NCBI GenBank assembly: GCA_016223135.1
Contig: JACRPQ010000010.1
Location: 1 to 64,000 of the forward strand
Source of the DNA: Chloroflexota bacterium
GTDB taxonomy: Bacteria; Chloroflexota; Anaerolineae; Anaerolineales; Villigracilaceae
Reading direction: 5' to 3'
DNA: 64,000 nucleotides
Positions 7,092 through 14,700 of this stretch are shown here, in pieces. Position numbers and translations under genes: made by a program. Under the pieces are notes generated by a model, which was not told the origin of the DNA, searched no databases, and saw only the letters and a program-made list of their open reading frames with translations. Positions within the stretch are counted from its first letter, which is position 1; each line of letters opens with the position of its first letter.

Positions 7092-8420
7092 ATGCGGTTT
7101 CTTGACCTGCTTCGTCTCATCTTTGGGAATCTCAGCCGCCGCAAAGCGCGCGTGGCGTTGACCGCCATCGGCGTGGTCATCGGCACGGCGGCAGTGGTGA
7201 TTCTCGTTTCGCTGGCGATTGGCTTGCAAAGAAACGCCAACGAGCAGCTCTATGGCATCGGCGACCTGACGCAAATTCAGGTCATGCCGTCGTTTGGAGA
7301 AGGTCCCGTGATGGTCGGTCCAGGCGGAGGTGGCGATGGAGGCGGAGGCGGTTCGTCCCAAACCAGACTGCTCACCAATCAGGCGTTGGAAGAATTGCGC
7401 GCCATTCCTGGAGTCGAATGGGTGAGTCCGCGCGAGTTCTTAATGGCGGGCGGCATGGTGCGTTATCGAAAACTGGAAGGCTGGGTAACCATCATTGGTG
7501 TGGATGTGAAGGACCTTGCCAGCCTGGGCATGGAGGCAGCGCAGGGGGATACGGCGCTCGGACGCTCGATTATCGTCATTGGTCCGATGGTCGCCAATAA
7601 TTTCTACGATCCCCGCCTCCGCCCGGGACAGGAGCCGCCCCCTCCGCCCGATTTATACGACCAGCAGATTCAATTCATCGTCTCCAAATGGGATGCGCAG
7701 GGAAATGAAACGCGCAAGAACCTCAGCCTGCGCGTGACTGGCGTACTTAAGGAAACGCGCAGCGAATCGGATTGGACGATTTACATGCCGCTCGAACAGG
7801 TCAAGGCGTTGAACGAATGGGCGCAGAACCGTCGCATCAATTACAACAAAGAGGGGTACAGCCAGGTCATCGTCAAAGTCCGTGACGTAAATCAGGTGCT
7901 GGATATTGCCGACCAGATTACCGAGATGGGCTTTCAAGCATACACGCCCCAATCGTTCGTGCAGGGCATCAATAATTTCTATATCATCCTGCAGGTCATC
8001 TTTGGCGGCGTGGGCGCGATTGCCCTGCTGGTCGCCGCCATCGGCATTGCAAACACAATGGCAATGTCCATCCTGGAGCGGACGCGCGAAATTGGTCTGA
8101 TGAAAGCGGTGGGGGCAACCAACCGTAATGTGTTGGCAATTTTCCTCGGCGAGGCTTCGGGCATTGGTTTCCTCGGCGGGTTGGGCGGCGTTCTCATTGG
8201 CTGGCTGGCTGGGCAGGTCATTAATGTGATGGCGGTTGTGTATCTTTCCAATCAGGCGGGGCAGCAGGGCGGCATTCCGCCCAGCGTGGCGGTGTACACG
8301 CCTGTATGGCTGCCGGTCTTTGCCCTGATTTTTTCCACCCTGGTTGGCATGTTCTCTGGTCTTTATCCTGCTCTGCGCGCCGCCACCATGATCCCCGTCA
8401 TGGCGCTCAAATACGAGTAA
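7092..8420 (+). CDS. MacB/FtsX-type ABC transporter permease
   Basis: A 442-aa permease with one N-terminal membrane helix (LTAIGVVIGTAAVVILVSLAIG), a large extracytoplasmic MacB_PCD-like domain that includes a glycine-rich loop, and three C-terminal helices. The ERTREIGLMKAVGA segment of the FtsX domain is present. It starts two bases after the CARDB-like gene and is almost certainly translated with it. With the ATPase at 4572 it forms a MacB-like mechanotransmission transporter. The substrate is unknown. Confidence 0.9.
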   Translation: MRFLDLLRLIFGNLSRRKARVALTAIGVVIGTAAVVILVSLAIGLQRNANEQLYGIGDLTQIQVMPSFGEGPVMVGPGGGGDGGGGGSSQTRLLTNQALEELRAIPGVEWVSPREFLMAGGMVRYRKLEGWVTIIGVDVKDLASLGMEAAQGDTALGRSIIVIGPMVANNFYDPRLRPGQEPPPPPDLYDQQIQFIVSKWDAQGNETRKNLSLRVTGVLKETRSESDWTIYMPLEQVKALNEWAQNRRINYNKEGYSQVIVKVRDVNQVLDIADQITEMGFQAYTPQSFVQGINNFYIILQVIFGGVGAIALLVAAIGIANTMAMSILERTREIGLMKAVGATNRNVLAIFLGEASGIGFLGGLGGVLIGWLAGQVINVMAVVYLSNQAGQQGGIPPSVAVYTPVWLPVFALIFSTLVGMFSGLYPALRAATMIPVMALKYE

Positions 8421-8476
8421 CGTTTCGTTTTGCCTGTATCTTCCCCCTGCAAAATCAAACTTCCCACATCTGGCGC

Positions 8477-8505
8477 TTGACAGTTTAGAACATAAGTTCT
8501 AAACT
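8477..8505 (+). promoter_or_regulatory. Promoter with an embedded operator upstream of the VOC gene
   Basis: TTGACA (8477-8482) is followed after 17 bases by TAAACT (8500-8505). The spacer holds the perfect inverted repeat GTTTAGAAC-ATAA-GTTCTAAAC (8483-8504), which runs into the -10. A dimeric repressor bound here would block the promoter. The regulator is not identified; MarR- or HxlR-type proteins bind sites of this size. Confidence 0.65.
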
Positions 8506-8543
8506 ATGACTATCGTCAACTAATTTAACGAGAGGAGAATGCA

Positions 8544-8915
8544 ATGTCCAAGCATAACGTTGTTCATGTGGAGATCCCTGCCGCAGACTTGGAAGCGACG
8601 GGCAGGTTCTATCAGGCGTTGTTCGGCTGGAAGATTCAGCACGTGCCGGAGATGAACTACACCCTGTGGGAGGATGGCAGCGGTTCAGGCGGCGGGTTTC
8701 CGCAGGTTTCCGCTGAAAATCCCGCCGGACAAGTGTTGGTTTATATTGACAGTGACGACATCGAAGCCGACTTGAAAAAGGTCGTGCAGCTCGGCGGCAA
8801 GGTGCTTCATCCCAAGACGGAAATTCCGCAAACGGGCTGGTTTGGCGTTTTTCAGGACCCCACTGGCAACGTCCTGGCGCTTTACACCAGCATGAATCCC
8901 CAATTTAACAAATGA
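8544..8915 (+). CDS. VOC family (glyoxalase/bleomycin-resistance fold) protein
   Basis: A 123-aa single-domain protein. MSKHNVVHVEIPAADLE and FYQALFGWKI form the first beta-alpha-beta-beta-beta unit, and WFGVFQDPTGNVLALYTS the second. His8 and the acidic residues of the second half are in the usual metal-ligand region. AGAGGAGAATGCA before ATG is a good ribosome site. Transcription probably starts at the operator-bearing promoter 40 bases upstream. The substrate cannot be inferred; such stand-alone VOC proteins are often stress- or ligand-induced. Confidence 0.85.
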   Translation: MSKHNVVHVEIPAADLEATGRFYQALFGWKIQHVPEMNYTLWEDGSGSGGGFPQVSAENPAGQVLVYIDSDDIEADLKKVVQLGGKVLHPKTEIPQTGWFGVFQDPTGNVLALYTSMNPQFNK

Positions 8916-8919
8916 GTCC

Positions 8920-9021
8920 ACTGCAAAAGCTCACCGCGGAGACGCGGAGAGCGCAGAGTTTTTTTCATTTTGTATATCTCCGTGTGCTCTGCGGCTCGGC
9001 GGTAAACGACCTTTTTGCAGT
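8920..9021. repeat. Palindromic dispersed repeat (102 bp)
   Basis: ACTGCAAAAG at the left and CTTTTTGCAGT at the right form inverted ends. The inner arms, with ACCGCGGAGACGCGGAGAGC and its rough complement, are also mirrored. It has the look of a non-autonomous element and separates the VOC gene from the next gene. Confidence 0.5.
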
Positions 9022-9063
9022 AAAGCCACAAATAATCAAGCAGGCGCTCTTTAGCGCAAGGAC

Positions 9064-9354
9064 ATGAATAATATGGATACAAGGTTCCCTGCCTTTCATC
9101 CGAACCCCGGCAAGCAGGGTGTCAACATCGAAAAAGAGAAATACGACTTGATGAGGAGCGCCATCCTTGAAGTATTGAAGGCGCGCGGTCCCATGACCTT
9201 CATGAAGTTGAATATGGCGGTTGAGGAAAAACTCAAAGGCAGGTTCGAAGGTTCGATCCCTTGGTATTACGTCACCGTCAAACTCGATATGGAAGCGCGC
9301 GGCGAAATCCGCCGTGTTCCCAAGGCGAAGCCGCAAACCATTGAACTGGTGTGA
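9064..9354 (+). CDS. Conserved small protein, possible winged-helix fold
   Basis: This 96-aa protein reads as helix-rich with a TFMKLNMAVEEKL segment followed by WYYVTVKLDMEARGEI, resembling a winged helix. It may belong to the DUF6958 group of short conserved proteins, which I have not verified. There is no membrane segment or metal motif. No clear ribosome site precedes ATG 9064, and an alternative ATG lies at 9073. A strong hairpin terminator follows directly. Confidence 0.7.
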   Translation: MNNMDTRFPAFHPNPGKQGVNIEKEKYDLMRSAILEVLKARGPMTFMKLNMAVEEKLKGRFEGSIPWYYVTVKLDMEARGEIRRVPKAKPQTIELV

Positions 9355-9358
9355 GCAT

Positions 9359-9390
9359 AACGTCCCGAAGCAGCCTTCGGGACGTTATGT
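9359..9390 (+). terminator. Rho-independent terminator
   Basis: AACGTCCCGAAG (9359-9370) and CTTCGGGACGTT (9375-9386) are perfect 12-bp arms followed by ATGTTT. The same stem recurs at 12478-12512, so copies bracket the FAD/Fe-S oxidoreductase gene. Confidence 0.75.
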
Positions 9391-9398
9391 TTGCGGGG

Positions 9399-9404
9399 TA
9401 AAAT
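9399..9404 (+). promoter_or_regulatory. -10 element of a leaderless promoter
   Basis: TAAAAT ends six bases before ATG 9411, so transcription should begin at or next to the start codon. No Shine-Dalgarno sequence is present. Confidence 0.5.
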
Positions 9405-9410
9405 CGGCGC

Positions 9411-12389
9411 ATGTCTCTTCCTCCCGATTTTCTCAACGAACTCCGCAAGCACTTCACGGGCGATCTTCGTTTTGACGCCGCTTCCCGCATCCTCTACAGC
9501 ACCGATGCCTCACTGTACCAGATCGAGCCGCTCGGCGTTGCCCTTCCCAAAACCCAGGACGACTTGCATGCCGCCGTCGAACTCGCCGCAAAATACAAAG
9601 TTCCCATCCTGCCGCGCGGATCGGGTTCCTCCCTCGGCGGTCAGGCAATTGGACACGCCCTCATTCTGGATTTCTCCCGCTGGCTGGATGCCATCCTCGA
9701 AATTGACCCCGAATCCCGAACCGCCACCCTCGAACCGGGCGTCGTTCTCGCGGACCTGAATGCTGCCGCCGCCAAATTCGGCTTGACCTTCGGTCCCGAC
9801 CCTGCCTCCGCAGAACGCGCCACCATGGGCGGCGTAATCGGCAACAACGCCACCGGCGCACATTCCATCCTCTATGGCATGAGCGCGGATCACATCCTGT
9901 CCGCCGATGTCATCCTGAGCGATGGGAGCCTGGCGGTGTGGGGGGAGGTCAGGGAGCAGTTATCAGTAAACAGTGAGCAGTTGTCAGTAAGAGGGGTGCA
10001 GGCGGCGATACTTTCGGCGGTGGCAATGATACGGGGGAAATATGCCGATGCCATCAAACAGAATTTTCCCAAACCTTGGCGCAACTCGGCGGGCTATCGC
10101 TTGAATTATCTTTTGCCCTGGTCTCCATCTGCGCCTCCGCGCTGGAACGCCGATCACTGGTCGTTGACCACTTCCTATCCTCCCATAGAACCAAACACCA
10201 TCAATCTCGCTCCTCTGCTTGCCGGCTCCGAAGGTACCCTTGCTGTGATCCGCCGTATGAAAGTGAACCTTGTCCCCAAGCCGAAACATACGATTCTGGG
10301 CGTGTTGTCGTATCAAAGCATCGCCGAAGCCTGCGACGATGTTCCGCGCCTGTTGGGATTCAAACCGAGCGCCATCGAGTTGATTCCGCAAATGATTTTG
10401 CGGTTGGCGCGCAGCGTCCCGGCGTATGCGCGTCAGATGGGGTGGGTGGCGGGTGATCCGGCTGCGGTGTTGGTCGTTGAATTTGCCGGAGACAGGCTTG
10501 AGGTCCTGAAAGAAGCGGTTCGTGCTCTCGATGCGGGACGCGGGGCGTTGCTCACCATCGCCGAATCCAAAGAAGAACAGGCGCGCGTGTGGAACGTCCG
10601 CAAGGTGGGATTGGGCATCCTCGACTCGCGTCCGCAGGCGGCGAGACCTGCGGCGTTCATCGAAGACTGCGCCATCCCTGTGGAGAATTTGGGCGAGTTT
10701 GTGCGTGAGGTTGAGCGGATCATGGCGGCGCACGGCACAGAGGGCGGTATCTACGCTCACGCCTCGGCGGGATGTTTGCACATCCGCCCGGTGTTGAATC
10801 TGCTGACGGGTGAAGGCGTACGGGCGCTGCGAAGCATCGGCGAGCAGGTCTTTGCACTCACCATGCGGCTGGGCGGTTCGATGAGCAGTGAGCACGGCGA
10901 CGGGCTGGCGCGCGGCGAATATATCGAGCGCACTTACGGCAGCGAAGTGACCGACGCCATGCGCCTGCTCAAACGCGCTGCTGACCCCGATAACCTGCTC
11001 AACCCGGGCAAACTCTTCGACGCGCCGCCCATGGATACGAATCTGCGTTACGGCGATGGGTATCAGGTTCAGGTTTGGGAGCCGTCCTTGCACTTCAATC
11101 ACGAGCGCGGACTGGCGGGCGCCATTGAACAGTGCAACGGTCAGGGTGTGTGCCGCAAGGCGGCAGGCGTGATGTGTCCGTCGTTTCAGGCGACGCGGGA
11201 GGAGCAAAACTCCACGCGCGGCAGGGCGAATCTTCTGCGCGCGCTGATTACCAGTTACCAGTTACCAATTTTCCAAAAACCCGAACTCGAACAGGCAGTC
11301 TTCGCCGCCCTTGACCTTTGCCTCGCTTGCAAAGGCTGTAAAGCCGAATGTCCCAGCGGTGTGGATATGGCGAAGTTGAAATACGAGTTTGAAAGCGAAT
11401 ACTACAAATCGCACCGTCGCCCGCTGCGCGATTATCTCTTTGGGTATTTCGACCTCACGGCAAAGTTGGCTTCATCCATTGCGCCGCTGGCGAACGCGGT
11501 GACCAGTGTGCCGCTGTTCAGAAAGGCAATTGCGAAGGCGTTCGGAATCACGGCGCAGCGTCCGTTCCCGAAGTTCTCAGTGCAAAGGGCAAAAGTCAAA
11601 ACCACGGTGCCACAGAGAGACGGAGAAAAGGCAATTTTTTTGTCCGATCCGTTTGGGCGGTATGTGGAGCCTGAAGTGGAACAGGCGGCGTTCGATGTGC
11701 TGGCGGCGTGCGGATGCGACGTTCATGTTCTACCCATTGTGGGGGCAGGGGCGTCGCTGCTTTCGAAGGGCTTTGTCGAAGCGGCGAAGCGTCAGGCGCG
11801 GCGGGTGCTGGATGCGTTGAATCAAATTGATCCGCAGCATGAGGCGGTGATTGTCGGCATTGAGCCGCCCGATATTTATTGTCTGAAGAACGATTACTTT
11901 GACCTCTTGCCCGAACGGCGGGACGAAATCGCTTCGATCTCCGCTCGAACCTGGCTCCTCGACGAGTATCTGATTCGTTCTGACGGCTTTCATGAATTGC
12001 GTGTAGCCAATAAGATAAAAACAAATAATACCTCGATAGCAAAACAAAAAATCCACTTTCAACCACATTGCCACCAACGTGCAGAGGGGCTGGCAGACGA
12101 TGGTCTGCCCAGTGGAACGAGTGCAACGGTGGAACTGCTCCGTTTGTGCGGCTATGAGGTGGAGACACTGGACGCGGGCTGCTGCGGCATGGCAGGGACG
12201 TTTGGCTATGAAGCCGAGCATTACGAACTTTCGATGAAGGTAGGGGAGAAACTCTTCAATTCCAAATTTGGAATTCAGAATCCAGAAATTGTTTGCACGG
12301 GCGCGGCATGCCGAATGCAGGTTCGGCAGGGGATGGAGGCGGATGCGGTGCATCCAATTATGCTGGTCGCAAGGGCGTTGAGAGAGTAA
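9411..12389 (+). CDS. Fused FAD-linked oxidase and Fe-S (GlcD-GlcF / D-lactate dehydrogenase type) oxidoreductase
   Basis: A 992-aa fusion. Residues 1-540 are an FAD_binding_4 / FAD-oxidase C module (PRGSGSSLGGQ, GGVIGNNATGAHS, SSEHGDGLARGEY). The next part is a ferredoxin-like domain with CNGQGVCRK and CLACKGCKAECPSG clusters. The C-terminus is a CCG-type domain ending in GCCGMAGTFGYE. Family members oxidise 2-hydroxy acids such as D-lactate or glycolate and pass electrons to quinone or cytochromes. Four repeat-like stretches sit in frame (near 9954-9990, 11246-11275, 11600-11629 and 12256-12290), for example EQLSVNSEQLSV. They interrupt the family alignment where loops are expected. It appears to be transcribed alone. 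Confidence 0.88.
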   Translation: MSLPPDFLNELRKHFTGDLRFDAASRILYSTDASLYQIEPLGVALPKTQDDLHAAVELAAKYKVPILPRGSGSSLGGQAIGHALILDFSRWLDAILEIDPESRTATLEPGVVLADLNAAAAKFGLTFGPDPASAERATMGGVIGNNATGAHSILYGMSADHILSADVILSDGSLAVWGEVREQLSVNSEQLSVRGVQAAILSAVAMIRGKYADAIKQNFPKPWRNSAGYRLNYLLPWSPSAPPRWNADHWSLTTSYPPIEPNTINLAPLLAGSEGTLAVIRRMKVNLVPKPKHTILGVLSYQSIAEACDDVPRLLGFKPSAIELIPQMILRLARSVPAYARQMGWVAGDPAAVLVVEFAGDRLEVLKEAVRALDAGRGALLTIAESKEEQARVWNVRKVGLGILDSRPQAARPAAFIEDCAIPVENLGEFVREVERIMAAHGTEGGIYAHASAGCLHIRPVLNLLTGEGVRALRSIGEQVFALTMRLGGSMSSEHGDGLARGEYIERTYGSEVTDAMRLLKRAADPDNLLNPGKLFDAPPMDTNLRYGDGYQVQVWEPSLHFNHERGLAGAIEQCNGQGVCRKAAGVMCPSFQATREEQNSTRGRANLLRALITSYQLPIFQKPELEQAVFAALDLCLACKGCKAECPSGVDMAKLKYEFESEYYKSHRRPLRDYLFGYFDLTAKLASSIAPLANAVTSVPLFRKAIAKAFGITAQRPFPKFSVQRAKVKTTVPQRDGEKAIFLSDPFGRYVEPEVEQAAFDVLAACGCDVHVLPIVGAGASLLSKGFVEAAKRQARRVLDALNQIDPQHEAVIVGIEPPDIYCLKNDYFDLLPERRDEIASISARTWLLDEYLIRSDGFHELRVANKIKTNNTSIAKQKIHFQPHCHQRAEGLADDGLPSGTSATVELLRLCGYEVETLDAGCCGMAGTFGYEAEHYELSMKVGEKLFNSKFGIQNPEIVCTGAACRMQVRQGMEADAVHPIMLVARALRE

Positions 12390-12420
12390 AAAAACTAGCG
12401 ACCCGACTGTTCCAAACACA

Positions 12421-12447
12421 AAAACCCTAAAAGACCTTTAGGGTTTT
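12421..12447. terminator. Hairpin terminator after the oxidoreductase gene
   Basis: AAAACCCTAAA and TTTAGGGTTTT are 11-bp arms that end in a T run, suitable for either strand. The sequence to its right (to about 12476) is almost the same as 40460-40502. Confidence 0.6.
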
Positions 12448-12476
12448 TCACGAGAGAAATGTACGGTAGAGAGAAA
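12437..12476. repeat. Dispersed repeat shared with 40463-40502
   Basis: TTTAGGGTTTTTCACGAGAG and the following GTACGGTAGAGAGA are nearly identical to the sequence just upstream of the marR promoter. The shared block is about 40 bp, so this is a partial copy of a larger element at 40396-40502. Confidence 0.55.
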
Positions 12477-12477
12477 A

Positions 12478-12512
12478 AAACGTCCCGAAGACGTTCAACC
12501 TTCGGGACGTTT
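12478..12512. terminator. Bidirectional terminator between convergent genes
   Basis: AAACGTCCCGAAG and CTTCGGGACGTTT are 13-bp arms with T/A-rich ends, placed between the stops of two convergent genes. The stem matches the terminator at 9359. Confidence 0.7.
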
Positions 12513-12515
12513 GAC

Positions 12516-13211
12516 TCACTTGCTCACTTTCAGATATATCGTGCCTTCGAATTGCAAGGCGCACCATTTGCCCGGTTCGACCTCCACCCAAACACTGCGG
12601 GAACTTAGTTTTTTGCTCGTGAACACAGCGCCTTTGGCAATTTGTCCAATGATGGGATATTCGACCCCTGGTCCACTGCGGACATTAAGAGTCTCGAAGG
12701 TGACTTCAAATTTGAGGTCGGGCAGCGAGACGAAAGCAGCCTGTTCCGCACTTGTCGGGGTCTCAGGCGCGGTTGTCCCTGTCCCTCCGCTGGCGAAGTA
12801 GGGCATGGGATCCACGTAACCCTTGTAAGCAGGGTTTTCACCGTCAATCTTCAGACCAAAGTGCAGGTGCGGACCGGTGCTGGCGCCGGTGTTGTTGCTG
12901 TAGCCGATAAGTTGCCCTGCCTTTACCTTTTGCCCTGCCGCCACTGCCGCGCTGGCGAGATGGGCATAGTAGGTATAAAAAGTCTTTGAGCCATCCTGAT
13001 GGGCGAGTTTGACATAGTTGCCGTACCCGCCATTTTCGAATGACACCTGGCTGACGGTCCCTGCCGCGGCGGCGTTGACCGGCGTGCCGTTGGGGATGCC
13101 ATAGTCAATGCCATTGTGACCGGGAAAGCCCCATTTCTTATAAATATCGGGATTTTCGCCGAACAACTGGGTGATGGGTCCGTTGACCGGAACAATCAAT
13201 TTGATTGCCAT
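12516..13211 (-). CDS. M23 family metallopeptidase with C-terminal SH3-like domain
   Basis: A 231-aa LytM/M23 protein. GHNGIDYGIPNGTPV supplies the first metal ligands (H..D) and HLHFG the last, with YYAHLAS between. After a Thr/Pro linker, LNVRSGPGVEYPIIGQI is an SH3b-like domain. The family cuts peptidoglycan cross-bridges. ATG 13211 is favoured because GAGGAG lies seven bases upstream; a start two codons earlier is too close to it. No signal peptide is visible, which is unusual for an envelope hydrolase and more like phage-type lysins. Confidence 0.87.
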   Translation of the reverse strand: MAIKLIVPVNGPITQLFGENPDIYKKWGFPGHNGIDYGIPNGTPVNAAAAGTVSQVSFENGGYGNYVKLAHQDGSKTFYTYYAHLASAAVAAGQKVKAGQLIGYSNNTGASTGPHLHFGLKIDGENPAYKGYVDPMPYFASGGTGTTAPETPTSAEQAAFVSLPDLKFEVTFETLNVRSGPGVEYPIIGQIAKGAVFTSKKLSSRSVWVEVEPGKWCALQFEGTIYLKVSK

Positions 13212-13378
13212 GCTCATGCTCCTCTCTCTGGTGGAATGACGGCTATGATAACACTTTTGCTGACAGGCAGGTAGCAGGACAGGAGCGGATGCTCACCAAT
13301 TTCCAGTGTCGGGCGGCTGCCAACCCTTGCGTGGATGCTAGTACTTACGTCTTTATTCACCAAACCTGCAGAAGGGAT

Positions 13379-13384
13379 TAAAAT
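13379..13384 (+). promoter_or_regulatory. -10 element of a leaderless promoter
   Basis: TAAAAT ends six bases before ATG 13391, the same spacing as at 9411 and 14701. Confidence 0.45.
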
Positions 13385-13390
13385 CCAACC

Positions 13391-14023
13391 ATGACCACAC
13401 CGCCCACTTCAAAAAGCTATTTGCTCGTTGTCGAGGACGTTCCAGATATTTTGACCCTGCTGGTTGCCACGCTCAAATTCAAAGGCTACCGCGTGGAAAC
13501 CGCCACCAACGGCGTGGAGGCGCTGGAACTTGTCCAGCGGGAACGTCCGGCGCTTATCATTACCGACATCCTGATGCCCAAAATGGACGGCTTCAGCCTT
13601 GTCCATCGCCTGCGGCTGGACCCCGCCACGCGGAATATTCCGGTCATCTTTCTTTCCGCCACCTACGTTGCGCCGGAGGATAAGGAGTTTGCCCACACCA
13701 TCGGCGTCACCCGCTTCATCGAGAAGCCGGTGGATATGGAGCGCTTCTTCCCTGAAATTGACAGCCTGCTTGCCGGTAAAGCCGAGGAGACCAAACCGCT
13801 GGATGAACTCCAGTTTTATGAGGGGTATAAAAAACGCCTCGAGGCGAAACTGAAGCACAAAAACACCCAAATCGCCCGCGACCAGCACCTTTACGAAACG
13901 CTGGATGAGGCGCAGCGTCAGGCGTTCAAAACATCCATGCAGACCGCCATCCGCGAGCGGGATGAAATACAAGCGCTGCTCAATGAAATTCGAGAAAAAA
14001 TTGCCGCCCTTTCGCAGGGATGA
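13391..14023 (+). CDS. Response regulator, receiver domain with C-terminal coiled coil
   Basis: A 210-aa protein with a full receiver domain in residues 1-125: VVEDVPD acidic pocket, phospho-acceptor aspartate in IITDILMPKMDG, switch residue in FLSA and lysine in FIEKPVD. Residues 130-210 are charged and helical (KKRLEAKLKHKNTQIARDQ) and look like a coiled coil rather than a DNA-binding domain. It may act by protein contact. No kinase gene is adjacent. The -10 hexamer is six bases upstream, so the mRNA is probably leaderless. Confidence 0.88.
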   Translation: MTTPPTSKSYLLVVEDVPDILTLLVATLKFKGYRVETATNGVEALELVQRERPALIITDILMPKMDGFSLVHRLRLDPATRNIPVIFLSATYVAPEDKEFAHTIGVTRFIEKPVDMERFFPEIDSLLAGKAEETKPLDELQFYEGYKKRLEAKLKHKNTQIARDQHLYETLDEAQRQAFKTSMQTAIRERDEIQALLNEIREKIAALSQG

Positions 14024-14026
14024 CCG

Positions 14027-14671
14027 CTACCCAGCCAGCGCAAACGCCGCAATACCAAAGGCAATTGCGACATTGAAGGACTTTTTCATGCCGCGCATGG
14101 GAATGTAGAACACGGCATCGCATAGATCGAGCAGTTCGGGGTCCACGCCGGTCACTTCACTGCCGACAATCAAAACCATCCTCTCCGTTCCTTTTGCTTT
14201 TCGGAGAGGTGCGGCTCGTGGGTCTTCCTCCAGCGCGTACACTTTCCACCCCTCCCGCCTCAGACCTTTGACCAGTTTGACGGCGTCCTTGTGATGCGAC
14301 CATGTGACCGTATCCTCCGCTCCCAGCGAGGTCTTGGTCACCGCTTCGTTCTCCGGCGTGGGCGTGATGCCGCAGCAATAGGCATGGGCAAACCCGAATC
14401 CCTCCGCCGAGCGCAGAATCGAGCCAACGTTCCACGCCGAGCGGATGTTGTCGAGCAGCACAGCACGGACGGCGGTTTTGCTTCTTTTGAGCGGGGAGGG
14501 GGAGGCATCGGGGAGGGAAGGCTGGGGTTCGCGAATCAGTTGTCGGCGGAGGATGAGGCGGGTCTCTCCCATGCAGGCAGGACAACGTTCTCCAAAGGCA
14601 TTTCCCTGGGCGACAGGGTAGCGTAGTCCGCAAGCATTACAAGTTCGTATCTCGTAAAAGAGAGGCGTCAT
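14027..14671 (-). CDS. SpoU-family RNA 2'-O-methyltransferase with N-terminal zinc ribbon
   Basis: A 214-aa protein. Residues 10-35 hold CNACG and CPAC pairs, a zinc ribbon. The SPOUT domain follows, with the knot motifs NIRSAWNVGSILRSAEGFG, LIVGSEVTGV and IPMRGMKKSFNVAIAFGI. SpoU enzymes methylate ribose 2'-OH in tRNA or rRNA. ATG 14671 is used because the ribbon begins soon after; an alternative ATG lies at 14686. It is divergent from the cyclase gene, and the two promoter regions must overlap within about 30 bases. Confidence 0.85.
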   Translation of the reverse strand: MTPLFYEIRTCNACGLRYPVAQGNAFGERCPACMGETRLILRRQLIREPQPSLPDASPSPLKRSKTAVRAVLLDNIRSAWNVGSILRSAEGFGFAHAYCCGITPTPENEAVTKTSLGAEDTVTWSHHKDAVKLVKGLRREGWKVYALEEDPRAAPLRKAKGTERMVLIVGSEVTGVDPELLDLCDAVFYIPMRGMKKSFNVAIAFGIAAFALAG

Positions 14672-14685
14672 GCCGCGATTATACA

Positions 14686-14694
14686 TGCTACAAT
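14686..14694 (+). promoter_or_regulatory. Extended -10 TGC-TACAAT of a leaderless promoter
   Basis: The hexamer TACAAT (14689-14694) with an upstream TG ends six bases before ATG 14701. A two-codon longer reading from 14695 would start inside the predicted promoter, so 14701 is preferred. Confidence 0.6.
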
Positions 14695-14700
14695 TTGTTC

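Noticed and set aside
9984-11207. 407-codon minus-strand frame inside the oxidoreductase gene
   Set aside because: The plus strand carries unmistakable FAD-oxidase motifs throughout.
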